Source of the DNA: Verrucomicrobia bacterium Tous-C9LFEB
GTDB taxonomy: Bacteria > Verrucomicrobiota > Verrucomicrobiia > Methylacidiphilales > UBA1321
NCBI GenBank assembly: GCA_002304345.1
Contig: NEUU01000002.1
Span: 186,001 to 250,000 of the forward strand
Direction of reading: 5' to 3'
Length of the DNA: 64,000 bases
Shown here: piece by piece, positions 24,886 through 33,773 of the stretch
Position numbering within the stretch: position 1 is the first letter of the stretch
How the letters are laid out: each line of letters begins with the position of its first letter
The notes under the pieces: model-generated
What the model was told of the DNA's origin: nothing
The model's database searches: none
What the model saw: only the letters and a program-made list of their open reading frames with translations
Translations under genes and position numbers: made by a program

Positions 24886-26592
24886 TTAGTAGCGTTCGAA
24901 TTCATTATCCCGCTCATCCGCGCCGGCAGGAGCGGTTTCACTCAAGGAGATCTTCACGCCATTGGCTTTGGGCGCGGTAACTCCAAGGCCGTTGCTGCCT
25001 CCACGCTCCGCAGGTTTCTGCAGCGGAACATGCGCCACCACGGCTTTTTTAACTGCGGCTTTCACCGCCGGTTTGTCGGCTTGGTGCTGACTATTGCGGT
25101 CGAGCTTGAAGAATGCGATGATCGATTGGAGTTGCTCTGACTGACTCGTCAGCTCTTCCGCGGTCGAAGCCATCTCCTCGGAAGCCGAGGCATTTTGCTG
25201 GATGACCTGGTCCAGCTGTTGCAGGGCTTGATTGATCTGCGCCGTACCGCTGTTCTGCTCATTGCTCGAGGCGCTGATTTCCTGCACCAATTCGGCCGTC
25301 TTCTGAATTTCCGGAACCAGCTTGGTCAGCATCTGACCCGCGCTCTCGGCGAGGGAAACACCCTCGGTCGACAGCTTGCTGATTTCCGCGGCAGCCGTCT
25401 GACTGCGTTCCGCCAGCTTTCGCACTTCAGAAGCCACCACAGCAAAGCCCTTGCCATGCTCACCCGCCCGCGCGGCTTCCACCGCAGCGTTGAGCGCCAG
25501 CAAATCCGTTTTGCGGGCAATTTCCTCGATGATGTTGATCTTTTGCGCAATTTCATTCATTGCGGCCACTGTCTTGGTGACAGCCACGCCACTTGTCTGC
25601 GCATCCTGGGCGACCTTCGCAGCAATCTTGTTTGTCTGCTGCGCATTGTCCGCATTTTGCTGAATGCTCGACGCCATTTCCTCCATTGAGGAAGTACATT
25701 CTTCCGCTGAGGCCGACTGCTCTGTCGCACCTTGCGAGAGCTGCTGGGCCGTCGCGCTCATTTCTTCGCTGCCCGACGCCACGTTGTTCGAGGCACTGGC
25801 TACTTCGTGCACGACGTTGCGCAAGCTTTCGATCATCTGGTTGAGAGATTTCGAAATCTGGCCAACTTCATCCGTGGAAGTCACCGCCAGCGTGTTCGAC
25901 AAATCACCACCTGCCACCTTGCCAACGGCATCCGTTGCCACGGCCAAGGGTTGCGTGATACTGCGCGTGACGAAGATCGCCACACCCAAGCCGACCAGAA
26001 TGGCCGAGACTAAACCAATGACAATGCCCAGCATTGAACTGGCTACCGCAGAGTCGATCGCGACGCCGGCCGCATCGGCGTTTTGCTTGTTATAGTTGAC
26101 CACGCCATCCACCGCTTTCATGTAGCGCTCGAATTCCGGCACCAATTGACTCTGGATCAAGGCCATCGCTTCCTTGCCCTTCATCTCGCGACTGAGGGCT
26201 GTCACCGTGCCAAAAGTCTTGCGATAATCCGCACGGGCCGCCTCAATTTCGCCGAACAACTCGCGATCTCTCTGACTCGTGATCAGACTTTCATATTTCT
26301 TGCACAATTCGCCGTTTCGAACCGAAACTGCGGCGGTCTTCTGCTCAATTTGAGCTTTTTGATCCGCTGTTTCAGCGATCACGTGCCGCAAGGTCAGGGT
26401 ATAATGCTCCCGCGTTTGGGATTCAATTTCGCTGACCATGGACATTCCCGGAATGGAATTCTTGGTGATCACTGTCGCTTTTTGCTTAATGCCCTGCAAT
26501 TGAATGAAGGCATACCCCCCGAGTATTGCCGTGATTAGAATCACGCCAAGAAACCCGGCCATTATTCGTTTCCCTATGTTCCAGTTTTTCAT
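24886..26592 (-). CDS. Methyl-accepting chemotaxis protein with four-helix-bundle sensor
   Basis: 568 residues. TM1 is at about 9-31. A periplasmic helical 4HB_MCP-type sensor (about 32-185) and TM2 at about 187-210 follow, then a HAMP domain (about 211-265, [20 protein letters not shown]) and the signalling hairpin. The tip is in [23 protein letters not shown]-rich methylation segments flank it. The very C-terminus is EFERY, which fits the x-[FYWH]-x-x-[FYWH] pattern of CheR-docking pentapeptides such as NWETF. The ligand is unknown; the small 4HB domains bind amino acids, organic acids or signalling proteins. It lies between cheA and cheW. Confidence 0.93.
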   Translation of the reverse strand: MKNWNIGKRIMAGFLGVILITAILGGYAFIQLQGIKQKATVITKNSIPGMSMVSEIESQTREHYTLTLRHVIAETADQKAQIEQKTAAVSVRNGELCKKYESLITSQRDRELFGEIEAARADYRKTFGTVTALSREMKGKEAMALIQSQLVPEFERYMKAVDGVVNYNKQNADAAGVAIDSAVASSMLGIVIGLVSAILVGLGVAIFVTRSITQPLAVATDAVGKVAGGDLSNTLAVTSTDEVGQISKSLNQMIESLRNVVHEVASASNNVASGSEEMSATAQQLSQGATEQSASAEECTSSMEEMASSIQQNADNAQQTNKIAAKVAQDAQTSGVAVTKTVAAMNEIAQKINIIEEIARKTDLLALNAAVEAARAGEHGKGFAVVASEVRKLAERSQTAAAEISKLSTEGVSLAESAGQMLTKLVPEIQKTAELVQEISASSNEQNSGTAQINQALQQLDQVIQQNASASEEMASTAEELTSQSEQLQSIIAFFKLDRNSQHQADKPAVKAAVKKAVVAHVPLQKPAERGGSNGLGVTAPKANGVKISLSETAPAGADERDNEFERY

Positions 26593-26668
26593 ATGCTTGA
26601 TTTTATTTTCCTATTGTTGATGTCGGCTCCCGGCCGTGTGAGTTATTCCTTTTTTTTCGAAGAGGGGA

Positions 26669-28711
26669 TCATGACAGCGCCGCCTGGCCCTCGGTGTAGT
26701 GCACCAAGCCCGGCACATCGAGAATGAGGGCCACCCGGCCATCACCCATGATGGTAGCCCCCGACGCCACCTCGATGTTTTGATAAAGTCGTCCCAAAGA
26801 TTGAATGACAGTCTGATGACTGCCCAAGACGCGATCTACCACCAGTCCCACGCGATTGCCCACCACATTGGCAATGACCACGCGTTCCACCGGTTGTTCT
26901 GCCCCGGTGATGTCAAAGATGTCCCGCAGGCGCAGATAGGGAATTTGCTCGCCCCGGACAGGGAGAAGATTCCGCCCGTTGTGACAAGTCCGCTGATCCG
27001 CCGCCAGCTCCACATTCTCCGTCACCAACGCCATGGGAATAATGAACTGGTCCTTATCTACCTCGACGAGCAGTCCATCGATGATTGCCAAAGTCAGCGG
27101 CAGCGTCAGCGTAATGCAGGTGCCAACTCCAAGCTGGGAACTGACTTCGACCGAGCCACGCAAGGCGTCGATCTGACGCTTGACCACATCCATACCGACG
27201 CCTCGGCCCGAAACATTGGTGATGGCCTTGGCGGTGGAAAAACCGGGAAGAAAAATAAGACTGAAAAGTTCGCGATCTGAAAGCACCGCTTCCGGCGTGA
27301 TCAATTTTTTCTCGATCGCCTTGGCCCGCACCGCTTCCTTGTCGATGCCCTCTCCGTCGTCCTCGATCTTGATCGCGACGTGAGCCCCCTCGTGACAGGC
27401 AGCCAGTCGAATCGTTCCTCTGCGCGGTTTTCCCAGACGTTCACGTTCGCCCGGCTTCGCAATACCATGGTCGATTGAATTGCGAATCAAGTGCACCAGG
27501 GGATCGCCCAACTGATCAATGACAGTCTTGTCGAGTTCAGTCTCGGCACCGTCCGTCACCAAGTCGATTTCCTTGCCGAGTTCGTCCGACAAATCATGAA
27601 CCAAGCGTTTGAACCGGCTGAATGTCGTGCCGATTGGCATCATGCGAATGCCCAGCACAATGTCGCGAAACTCCGCCACTAACCGCTCCAGATCCTCTGT
27701 CGGCGCCGATAATTCCGGGCAGTCCAATCGACTCGCCACCTGCGTCAACCGGGACTGATTAATCACGAGTTCTCCCAGCAGATTCACCAGTCGATCCAAT
27801 CGCTCCGAAGGAACACGAACCGAGCCATCGGGCCCACTGTTCTTATGGGGGTTGGTCGCTTTGCCATTGGTGACAGCCGCCTTGGAACTTGATCCATTTT
27901 TGGCGACAGGAGGAGCTTTCTCAGCAATCTCCTCTTTGACCTTTGGTTCGACCACTGGAGCGCTGACTGGTGTCGAGATCACAGCGGCGGCCGCAACTGC
28001 TGGCAATGCTTCAATGACGATCTCGCTGTCATCCTCCACAAAAATGAATACATCCTTGATCGCCGCGATACCGCAGTCGGTCGTCAACGTAATATCCCAG
28101 CAGAATCCACAGAATTCCGGCGTGCACTGCTCCAGCAAGGGAATCGCCTCCGTCTTCGCCGTGATCTGGCACGGCCCCAGCACACGCAAATCCTGCAACA
28201 GCACGGAAGGGTCCAATCCACGGGTTAAAATGCCCGCTTCCGGTCGAAAGTGAATATGATAAGTGCTGACTGAGGTCGGCTTCGCTCCATCCGGGGATTT
28301 TTCAGAAACCATGGCGGCCTCATGAGAGGCCTCACCATCAGCCGACTGCAACGCATTGAGTCGTGCGATTAGTTCGCCACGTCCATCCGGCGACGACTCG
28401 TCTCCTCTCAGCATCTGCGAAATTTGATCCTTCGAGGCGAGAATCACGTTCACCAACTCCTTCGAGATGGGAATCAATCCGTTGCGCACCTTGTCCAGAA
28501 TCGTCTCCACGTGATGCGTGAACTCGGCGACCTGATCGAATCCAAACATCGAACCCGATCCCTTGATCGTATGAAAGACCCGGAATAGCCGGTTGATGCT
28601 CTCACTGTCGTGAGGATTTTCCTCCACCTCCAGGATGATTTCCTCGATGAGGGCCAACTGCTCGGCAGCCTCCTGTAGAAATGTCGCGGCAAACTGGTTG
28701 GTGTTGCTCAT
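26669..28711 (-). CDS. cheA: Chemotaxis sensor histidine kinase CheA
   Basis: 680 residues from the ATG at 28711, which has GAGGA 8 bases upstream; the Shine-Dalgarno overlaps the cheY stop. Domains: HPt with phospho-accepting His47 (RVFHTIKGSGSMFGF); a P2-like/regulatory segment (about 145-240) with an A/P/V linker; dimerisation (about 280-350, RLDRLVNLLGELVINQSRL); ATPase with N-box LIRNSIDHGIAKPGER and G-boxes DDGEGID and GRGVGMDVV; and a C-terminal CheW-like domain (about 535-675). It phosphorylates CheY and CheB. All catalytic boxes are intact. Confidence 0.95.
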   Translation of the reverse strand: MSNTNQFAATFLQEAAEQLALIEEIILEVEENPHDSESINRLFRVFHTIKGSGSMFGFDQVAEFTHHVETILDKVRNGLIPISKELVNVILASKDQISQMLRGDESSPDGRGELIARLNALQSADGEASHEAAMVSEKSPDGAKPTSVSTYHIHFRPEAGILTRGLDPSVLLQDLRVLGPCQITAKTEAIPLLEQCTPEFCGFCWDITLTTDCGIAAIKDVFIFVEDDSEIVIEALPAVAAAAVISTPVSAPVVEPKVKEEIAEKAPPVAKNGSSSKAAVTNGKATNPHKNSGPDGSVRVPSERLDRLVNLLGELVINQSRLTQVASRLDCPELSAPTEDLERLVAEFRDIVLGIRMMPIGTTFSRFKRLVHDLSDELGKEIDLVTDGAETELDKTVIDQLGDPLVHLIRNSIDHGIAKPGERERLGKPRRGTIRLAACHEGAHVAIKIEDDGEGIDKEAVRAKAIEKKLITPEAVLSDRELFSLIFLPGFSTAKAITNVSGRGVGMDVVKRQIDALRGSVEVSSQLGVGTCITLTLPLTLAIIDGLLVEVDKDQFIIPMALVTENVELAADQRTCHNGRNLLPVRGEQIPYLRLRDIFDITGAEQPVERVVIANVVGNRVGLVVDRVLGSHQTVIQSLGRLYQNIEVASGATIMGDGRVALILDVPGLVHYTEGQAALS

Positions 28712-28722
28712 GTCCGGATTCC

Positions 28723-29088
28723 TCAAGGTAGAACCTTCTTAACCACCGCCACCAATTGCTCCGGCGTGAACGGTTTGACAATCCAGCCCGTGGCCCCGGC
28801 CGACTTGCCTTCCTGCTTTTTCTCGGCCTGCGACTCCGTGGTCAGCATGACGATGGGAATGTACTTTCCCTGAGGCAAGGTCCTCACCTGCCGGATCAGC
28901 TCCAACCCATCCATCACTGGCATGTTCAAATCCGTGATCAACATGTCCACCGGACTTCCGCCAAGTTTTCCCAAGGCGTCTTTTCCATGCTCCGCTTCAA
29001 CAACGTCGTACCCCGCCTGCTTCAGCGTGAAGCTAATCATCTGCCTCATGCTGGCAGAATCGTCAGCTGTCATGATTTTTTTACTCAT
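28723..29088 (-). CDS. cheY: Chemotaxis response regulator CheY
   Basis: 121 residues, a stand-alone receiver. Acidic pair Asp9/Asp10, phospho-acceptor Asp53 (MLITDLNMPVMDG), the Thr switch in VMLTTES, and Lys in WIVKPFT are all present. The ATG overlaps the STAS gene stop (ATGA). Its position directly before cheA marks it as the cognate output regulator. Whether the output is a flagellar motor or another machine cannot be told, since no motility genes lie in the window. Confidence 0.94.
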   Translation of the reverse strand: MSKKIMTADDSASMRQMISFTLKQAGYDVVEAEHGKDALGKLGGSPVDMLITDLNMPVMDGLELIRQVRTLPQGKYIPIVMLTTESQAEKKQEGKSAGATGWIVKPFTPEQLVAVVKKVLP

Positions 29089-29384
29089 ACGGGTGTAGGT
29101 GGTTTTGTGATTTCACTAAGGTCCAGTCCAAGACCATCAGCGGCGGTCTTGATGGCTGGCGAGGGGTTTACAATCTGCAGAGAAATTTCCGAAGCCATCG
29201 CGCTTTTGCGCGCGGAACAAAGCAATTGCAGACCCGCGCAATCGCATGCATCCACTTTCCCGAGATCCCATTCCAAGCCGTCACGTTGTGACAGACGGTC
29301 CATCATCTGCGGACGTAGCGTCTCGACCGTATACAGAGTCAAGGCTCCTTCGAGCTTCCAAGTGGCGCATTCTGTGTTGCTCAT
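29085..29384 (-). CDS. STAS-domain protein of the chemosensory operon, non-canonical phosphosite
   Basis: 99 residues with the STAS (anti-sigma factor antagonist) fold: N-terminal strands WKLEGALTLYTVETLRPQM, then LEWDLGKVDACDCAGLQLL. In SpoIIAA-type proteins this loop reads D-S-S/A-G with a phosphorylatable Ser. Here it is D48-C49-A50-G51, so phosphorylation by an SpoIIAB-like kinase at this place is unlikely. STAS genes occur in some chemosensory operons between the receptor-like protein and cheY. It starts 10 bases after the upstream gene and overlaps cheY by 4. Confidence 0.85.
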   Translation of the reverse strand: MSNTECATWKLEGALTLYTVETLRPQMMDRLSQRDGLEWDLGKVDACDCAGLQLLCSARKSAMASEISLQIVNPSPAIKTAADGLGLDLSEITKPPTPV

Positions 29385-29394
29385 AATGACTGGG

Positions 29395-31470
29395 TTAAAA
29401 AAGTTCTACGTTATCACCGAGTTCAGGTTTCGTTTCCGCGGCTGGTTTCGCCTCGGTGGTCACTGCCGGGGCAGGCTCCACATCGCGTCGAACCACGGCC
29501 ATGTCTCGCTCCGGGGCCGACTCAACCGGCACCACGGGTCGCGCACGTTCGCCGGAAGGAATGATCTTCTCCTCTTTGCGAGTCGATCGATCCACGGTCT
29601 TGACCGGAGGACTGGCCGAGCGAGACTCCGCCACAGTGGCCTCGAAGACTTCTCGCTCCGACTCCATCGTGTAGCTTTTCTTAAGGTGGTGAACATGATG
29701 GGCAACCTCTGTCGAAACAGTGGTGCCAAGAGATTGATCGGCCAGATCCGCGCACTGCTGCAGTGTTTCCTGCAATTGCTTGAAACCGTCGTGCGACGTT
29801 TTCTGGAAATCAGCGTGACCTAAAACGGAAGCAGCCTGTTCGTGGATCTTCGTGAGCGATTCTGCCACTTCAAGTTGAACGGCGACCGTGGCATCCCGAC
29901 AGACATGCAATTGTTCTTCCTGCTGGCGACCCTGTTCCTCCAGCCAGCGTTGCTCCTCCCGCGTCTTCTCTTCCACGTGACGGCATTCCACAATGGTCTC
30001 GTGCAATTCGCCGACCAATCGATCCAGCTCCGCGCCCACGGTCTCGCTGAAACTCTTGATCGCCGTCGACGAAACACAAATAAATTCAGAAAGCACATCC
30101 AGCCCATTTTCATGCCCAATGCGAGCCACCTGCACCTGGGCATTGAGCGCTACCATACCGATACTCGCTGAAAGCCGCCGCAGCGTTCCCGACACATCGG
30201 AAGCGGTCTTGTCAAAGGAACTCACCGCGCTGCTCGTCGTGCGCGCCATGGATGATAATTCCGCGACCCAGACGCGCGCCTCGGAGAGCGCCTCCAGCAA
30301 TTCCTTCACCATCGATTCCACCGCAGCGGAACCCTCGCTTTTGCCGCACGTGCGCTGACATTCCTCGTCCATCGCCCGTAGCTTCTCCAGCATGTCGTGG
30401 ACACTCGTTCCGACGGTGGACTGGGCTTGCGAGAGATCATTCTGGATGGCTGTCACCTGCCGGATTTGAATCCGGCTCACATCCCGCAAGAAAATCAAGG
30501 TATCAGTCGCAGGAACGGTCGAACCGGCTTTCTGGCTCATCTCCTGAATCGCCTCCGCGACATGCTCCCACTTCTGTCGGGTAATATCCTGGTATTGCAG
30601 ACCCAGGACAGCGCCGCCGCTTGCGGTCTTCAGTTCTTTGCCCGCCTGCGACAGTCGTTCGTGACTGGCCTGCATCTGCTCGAACTGTCTCTGGAGGGTT
30701 CCCATCGATTCCTCGATCGTCGCCTTTTTTTGGCGTACTTTCTCCCCCTGCTCTCGAGCCTGCTCCCGCAAATTTGGAATGTTCGCGCTGAGCGCTTCAC
30801 CAGTCTTGAGCAGGCCGGTCATCTGCTCGCCGAACTTGGCGCTCGCTTGCTGCTGCAGGGAACCGATCTCCATCGTCAGCGACTCAAAGAAACTGCGCTC
30901 TTCATTCTCCAGCGAAACGGAGTGAATCTTGAAGAGCACGCAGATCGTTCGCATGGGCGTCAGAATCCGGTCCAAATCCTCCTGGCAATTGCTCAGCTTT
31001 TGGAATTTCTCCAAATAATCCGCCAACTGGTTGACCAAGCGTGTATTGATCTCCTGATATTGGGCGACGAACTCCAGTTGCTTCTCGATCACTTCAAATG
31101 CGCCCTGCAAAATGGTTTTGAATTCCGTGCCGGTCGAGATGGCCAATCGCTCGCTCTGGGAAAGCAAATGCGTGCTCAATGCGGTCAATTCCTGCACGCA
31201 GGAACCCATGGACAGAAAACGCTCTTCGATCTCACGCGCGGTCAAATCCAGAGCGCTCTTGTCTTGAGCCAATTGCTGGAAAATACCGACAAAATGCAGG
31301 TCGGACTTTTTCCCACCCGCGCCAATCTTTTCATGGCCTGCCGTGGTCGGAGCCAGGAGATGAAGACAGTGCAGCACATGGCGCACCTGCCCCATCCAAC
31401 CCGCGCGTTCGACGGGCCACTCGGATTCCGGAGCGGATACAGGAGGTGCAACTTCAGAATGACTGCTCAT
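29395..31470 (-). CDS. Large soluble MCP-derived coiled-coil protein heading the chemosensory operon
   Basis: About 691 residues from the ATG at 31470; the frame is open to 31503, giving up to 702. No signal peptide or transmembrane helix is seen. The protein is almost all helical, with long coiled coils (about 60-560). The segment SASIGMVALNAQVQVARIGHENG mirrors the MCP signalling tip (TNLLALNAAIEAARAGE), so this appears to be a cytoplasmic chemoreceptor relative whose tip has diverged. A charged, proline-rich tail (about 600-680) ends in DNVELF, a possible binding peptide. Its place before STAS-cheY-cheA suggests it is an integral part of this pathway. I do not recognise a named family. Confidence 0.7.
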   Translation of the reverse strand: MSSHSEVAPPVSAPESEWPVERAGWMGQVRHVLHCLHLLAPTTAGHEKIGAGGKKSDLHFVGIFQQLAQDKSALDLTAREIEERFLSMGSCVQELTALSTHLLSQSERLAISTGTEFKTILQGAFEVIEKQLEFVAQYQEINTRLVNQLADYLEKFQKLSNCQEDLDRILTPMRTICVLFKIHSVSLENEERSFFESLTMEIGSLQQQASAKFGEQMTGLLKTGEALSANIPNLREQAREQGEKVRQKKATIEESMGTLQRQFEQMQASHERLSQAGKELKTASGGAVLGLQYQDITRQKWEHVAEAIQEMSQKAGSTVPATDTLIFLRDVSRIQIRQVTAIQNDLSQAQSTVGTSVHDMLEKLRAMDEECQRTCGKSEGSAAVESMVKELLEALSEARVWVAELSSMARTTSSAVSSFDKTASDVSGTLRRLSASIGMVALNAQVQVARIGHENGLDVLSEFICVSSTAIKSFSETVGAELDRLVGELHETIVECRHVEEKTREEQRWLEEQGRQQEEQLHVCRDATVAVQLEVAESLTKIHEQAASVLGHADFQKTSHDGFKQLQETLQQCADLADQSLGTTVSTEVAHHVHHLKKSYTMESEREVFEATVAESRSASPPVKTVDRSTRKEEKIIPSGERARPVVPVESAPERDMAVVRRDVEPAPAVTTEAKPAAETKPELGDNVELF

Positions 31471-31515
31471 AAAAATATCCATGAATCGGTCTAGGCAGAC
31501 CATTCAAAGACGCGA

Positions 31516-31581
31516 TCAGCGGCCATTCCCGGCAGATTCCAAAATCTGTCGCACTAAATCATTTACAACACTTGTATCCAT
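31516..31581 (-). CDS. Possible 21-residue leader peptide at the head of the chemosensory operon
   Basis: ATG at 31581, stop TGA at 31516, with a very strong Shine-Dalgarno (AAAGGGGAAAGG) about 8 bases upstream. The product begins MDTSVVNDLVRQILE, an amphipathic helix-like sequence. It starts about 45 bases downstream of a sigma-28-like promoter and ends 12 bases before the earliest possible start of the next gene. It could be a real small protein or a coupling leader. Only the site quality and position support it. Confidence 0.4.
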   Translation of the reverse strand: MDTSVVNDLVRQILESAGNGR

Positions 31582-31627
31582 CGATGTGCCTTTCCCCTTT
31601 ATGATCGTTCCCTATCAATACAAGACT

Positions 31628-31654
31628 GTATCGACCCGAAACGACCGGTCTTGA
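31628..31654 (-). promoter_or_regulatory. Sigma-28 (FliA)-like promoter of the chemosensory operon
   Basis: On the minus strand TCAAG (31654-31650) and GTCGATAC (31635-31628) are 14 bases apart. This matches the spacing of the FliA-type consensus TAAAG/TCAAG, 14 bases, GCCGATAA, with one mismatch in the core of the -10. It lies about 45 bases before the leader ORF and about 160 bases before the MCP-like gene. Such control would link the operon to flagellar gene expression. Confidence 0.5.
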
Positions 31655-31989
31655 ACCCTCAAGCTCATTCGAGGATTCGGATAACTCATTCGGCAGCACG
31701 CGGAATTATTTAAGATCTAAATGAGCGACATCCCTTTTCAGTGACAGGGAACCGTTCAAATTCCGGCAACTTCGAAGGCAAAAGATCAACTGGGAAGCAA
31801 CTTCTGAAAAAAGAAAAACTCCTCTTCGCGCCGCAAAAATCAGAGGTATTAATAGAACTTAAGACCAGCAGACATCGGGCCGATACACTCTCATATTCAT
31901 GCCCAAACGGAGCGTGAGATGAAGCAGACGAATCGTCGATTTCAAACGACGAGTATGACGCGCCGCACTTTGCAAGAAATCCAAAGTAC
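31655..31989. other. Intergenic region between the chemosensory operon promoter and smpB
   Basis: No coding frame with a recognisable product and no strong repeat. AT content is higher than in the neighbouring genes. It separates the 3' end of smpB (read leftward) from the operon promoter. I looked here for tmRNA because smpB is adjacent and found no tRNA-like ends. Confidence 0.5.
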
Positions 31990-32442
31990 CTAGCGGCGTC
32001 GATCCTTCAAAGCCTGATCGACATCGCGTTTCATCGCGGCTTTCTTGAGGTCCTCGCGTTTGTCGCGCTGGTTTTTACCCACGCCGACACCGAGAAGCAC
32101 TTTGATCTTGTTGGCCTTCCAATACATCTTGAGGGCGATGAGGGTGCGACCCGCCACGGCGACCGTGCCGAAGATTTTGCGGATCTCGCTTTTGTGGAGA
32201 AGCAGGCGTCGAACGGCTTTCGGTTCGTGGTTGAACCGGTTGGCTTGTTCGTAGGGTTGAATGTCGAGATTGTAGAGCCAGGCTTGCTGGTTCTCGATGC
32301 GGGCAAAGGCGTCGCTGAGATTGCCTTTACCGGCGCGCAGGGATTTGACCTCGGTGCCGCGCAGAACGACACCCGCCTCGTAAGTCTCGAGGATATTGTA
32401 GTCGCGCGGGGCTTTGCGATTGGTGATGAGATCCGCGCTCAT
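31990..32442 (-). CDS. smpB: SsrA-binding protein SmpB
   Basis: 150 residues. The OB-fold of SmpB is clear: NRKAPRDYNILETYEAGVVL at the start, then GTEVKSLRAGKGNLSDAFARI, the NHEPKAVRRLLLHKSEI segment, and a basic C-terminal tail (KKAAMKRDVDQALKDRRR) that enters the decoding centre. It delivers tmRNA to stalled ribosomes; tagged products go to ClpXP, encoded at 2.8-4.7 kb. It follows rpoZ on the same strand with an 88-base gap containing two hairpins. Confidence 0.96.
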   Translation of the reverse strand: MSADLITNRKAPRDYNILETYEAGVVLRGTEVKSLRAGKGNLSDAFARIENQQAWLYNLDIQPYEQANRFNHEPKAVRRLLLHKSEIRKIFGTVAVAGRTLIALKMYWKANKIKVLLGVGVGKNQRDKREDLKKAAMKRDVDQALKDRRR

Positions 32443-32464
32443 GGGAAAAAGATCCGGTCCATTC

Positions 32465-32502
32465 GCCCGAAGAAGCGGGCTGACGCCGACAATCCGGCGT
32501 CA
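32465..32502 (-). other. Two tandem hairpins between rpoZ and smpB
   Basis: GCCCG/CGGGC (32465-32480, 6-base loop) and TGACGCCG/CGGCGTCA (32481-32502, 6-base loop) lie side by side in the intercistronic gap. No T-run follows in the direction of transcription, so they are more likely mRNA-processing or expression-tuning structures than a terminator. Confidence 0.55.
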
Positions 32503-32530
32503 AACCCAACAGGGGGCGAAGCGTTACGGA

Positions 32531-32767
32531 CTAAGCCGCGATTTTCTTGGCACGCTTGGGAGCGGCTTCGTCTTCGACAGCTTCAAAGGTGAGCTTGCCT
32601 TCGGAAACTTCGCGCAAGGCGATTTCCATAAAGGACCAGCGGGGCTGCACTTCGAGCAGCGGGCGGAAGCCCTGGCCCAATTGGCGAACCCGTTTGGAAA
32701 CGATGTTCACGAGAATTTCCGGCGAGCCTACTTTTTTCAGCGCGTCCTGCACAAGAGCGTTCGTCAT
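32531..32767 (-). CDS. rpoZ: DNA-directed RNA polymerase omega subunit
   Basis: 78 residues from the ATG at 32767. The frame is open upstream to 33001, but that extension is unlike omega. MTNALVQDALKKVGSPEILV followed by VSKRVRQLGQG matches the conserved omega core, in which the N-terminal helix and the KRVRQL motif clamp beta-prime. RPLLEVQPRWSFMEIALREVSEGKL fits the divergent omega of Verrucomicrobia and related phyla. It assists RNA polymerase assembly. It is followed by smpB on the same strand and probably forms an operon with it. Confidence 0.85.
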   Translation of the reverse strand: MTNALVQDALKKVGSPEILVNIVSKRVRQLGQGFRPLLEVQPRWSFMEIALREVSEGKLTFEAVEDEAAPKRAKKIAA

Positions 32768-33248
32768 ATTAATAGTTCTACTGAGGGTTAAATCTCCGCA
32801 CCGCAGCACGGAGCGAAAACTCTCATAGTGGGGATCATTCGCGCCATGGCAAGCCTTTATTTGCAGAGGTGAGGTCAATGGCCCGGTCAGGGGGCGAGTT
32901 AAAAATCGCAGATCGCACGCCCAGTGGCGCCCAGTCTGGACAAACTCCCCTCCCGATCCTTCCGTAGTCCGGCGGATGATGTCAGAATCGAGTTCGGGCA
33001 TGAGGACATCCTACCCGAAAATCCGCTCCAGCGTTAGCCTTAGGTGTGTTAGGTGAGCTACGTGTGCGACATTTTCACCCAATCCGACATTTTTTATCCC
33101 AGAAAAGTTGCCTGTCCCCTATTTTCCCTCCCCTGCCAAGCAAATTGGAACACCAGATGCGCGTCGCAGAAAAAATGAAAACCATCCCCGGCGTCCGCGT
33201 TCGCGTCAACGGCAAAGAGGTTTAATACCATTCTCCATCAATATTGTT
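32768..33248. other. Intergenic region upstream of rpoZ
   Basis: 481 bases, no convincing gene. It should contain the rpoZ promoter. On the plus strand a 22-codon frame at 33156-33224 (MRVAEKMKTIPGVRVRVNGK...) is cleanly bounded, but it has no Shine-Dalgarno and no recognisable homology. It might be a decayed gene remnant. Composition turns AT-richer toward the right, where the exported-protein cassette begins. Confidence 0.45.
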
Positions 33249-33773
33249 TTACGGTTTACTTCCGACGTGTGCCTTTGTCCGAATCGAGTCTTTCCGGTAG
33301 TAAAAGCCGTCTTTTCCCAAGATGAGTTTGTAGCATTGCTCGGCCTCGGGTGTATGCAGAACATAGGTGAGACTGGTTTCGTCTTTGAGGTCTGCCGGTT
33401 TGCCAAAGTATGATTCCAGAGCAGGCACTGTTCTCATGGAAGGATTGGTTTTATAAGAGCCGTACTCGAAAAGCCTGTCGGCAGCGGCACATGCGCCCAT
33501 CGTCGAGTATTGGGTGTCGCCGCTTTTTTCCCAGAGTTGTTTGAGGTCTTTTTCCTCCGATGCTTTCCCGGTCGTGTAAGGATTTGGTGGCGGTTTTGAA
33601 GATGACTTATCCCACGTATAGGGAAAGAATGCGTACATGGGATTCATCGCCATCGGCAAGACGGAATAGCCGTCTGTTTTGTGGCAGTCCCGAACAGCTA
33701 CGTAAGCACCGCAGCCATACAAACTCAGTGCGGCAAGGAAAAGCAAACTGACTAAAGATTCCCTCACGATCAC
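33249..33773 (-). CDS. Putative lipoprotein, last gene of the exported-protein cassette
   Basis: 174 residues. The N-terminus has a lipoprotein signal: hydrophobic LVSLLFLAALS then lipobox LYGC (Cys at about 21), implying acylation and anchoring in the periplasm or outer membrane. The mature part has several Cys and Tyr residues (MGACAAADRLFEYGSY, AEQCYKLILGKDG) but no domain I recognise. Its start overlaps the stop of the preceding gene by 4 bases, so the two are coupled. A small lipoprotein placed last behind a large exported protein could be an immunity or chaperone partner, but this is speculative. Confidence 0.65.
   Translation of the reverse strand: MIVRESLVSLLFLAALSLYGCGAYVAVRDCHKTDGYSVLPMAMNPMYAFFPYTWDKSSSKPPPNPYTTGKASEEKDLKQLWEKSGDTQYSTMGACAAADRLFEYGSYKTNPSMRTVPALESYFGKPADLKDETSLTYVLHTPEAEQCYKLILGKDGFYYRKDSIRTKAHVGSKP

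Noticed and set aside
31655..31989. Search for tmRNA (ssrA) next to smpB
   Set aside because: No tRNA-like acceptor/T-arm pair or tag-coding frame was found.
33156..33224. 22-codon plus-strand frame MRVAEKMKTIPGVRVRVNGK...
   Set aside because: No Shine-Dalgarno and no homology recognised; may be a remnant but cannot be called.
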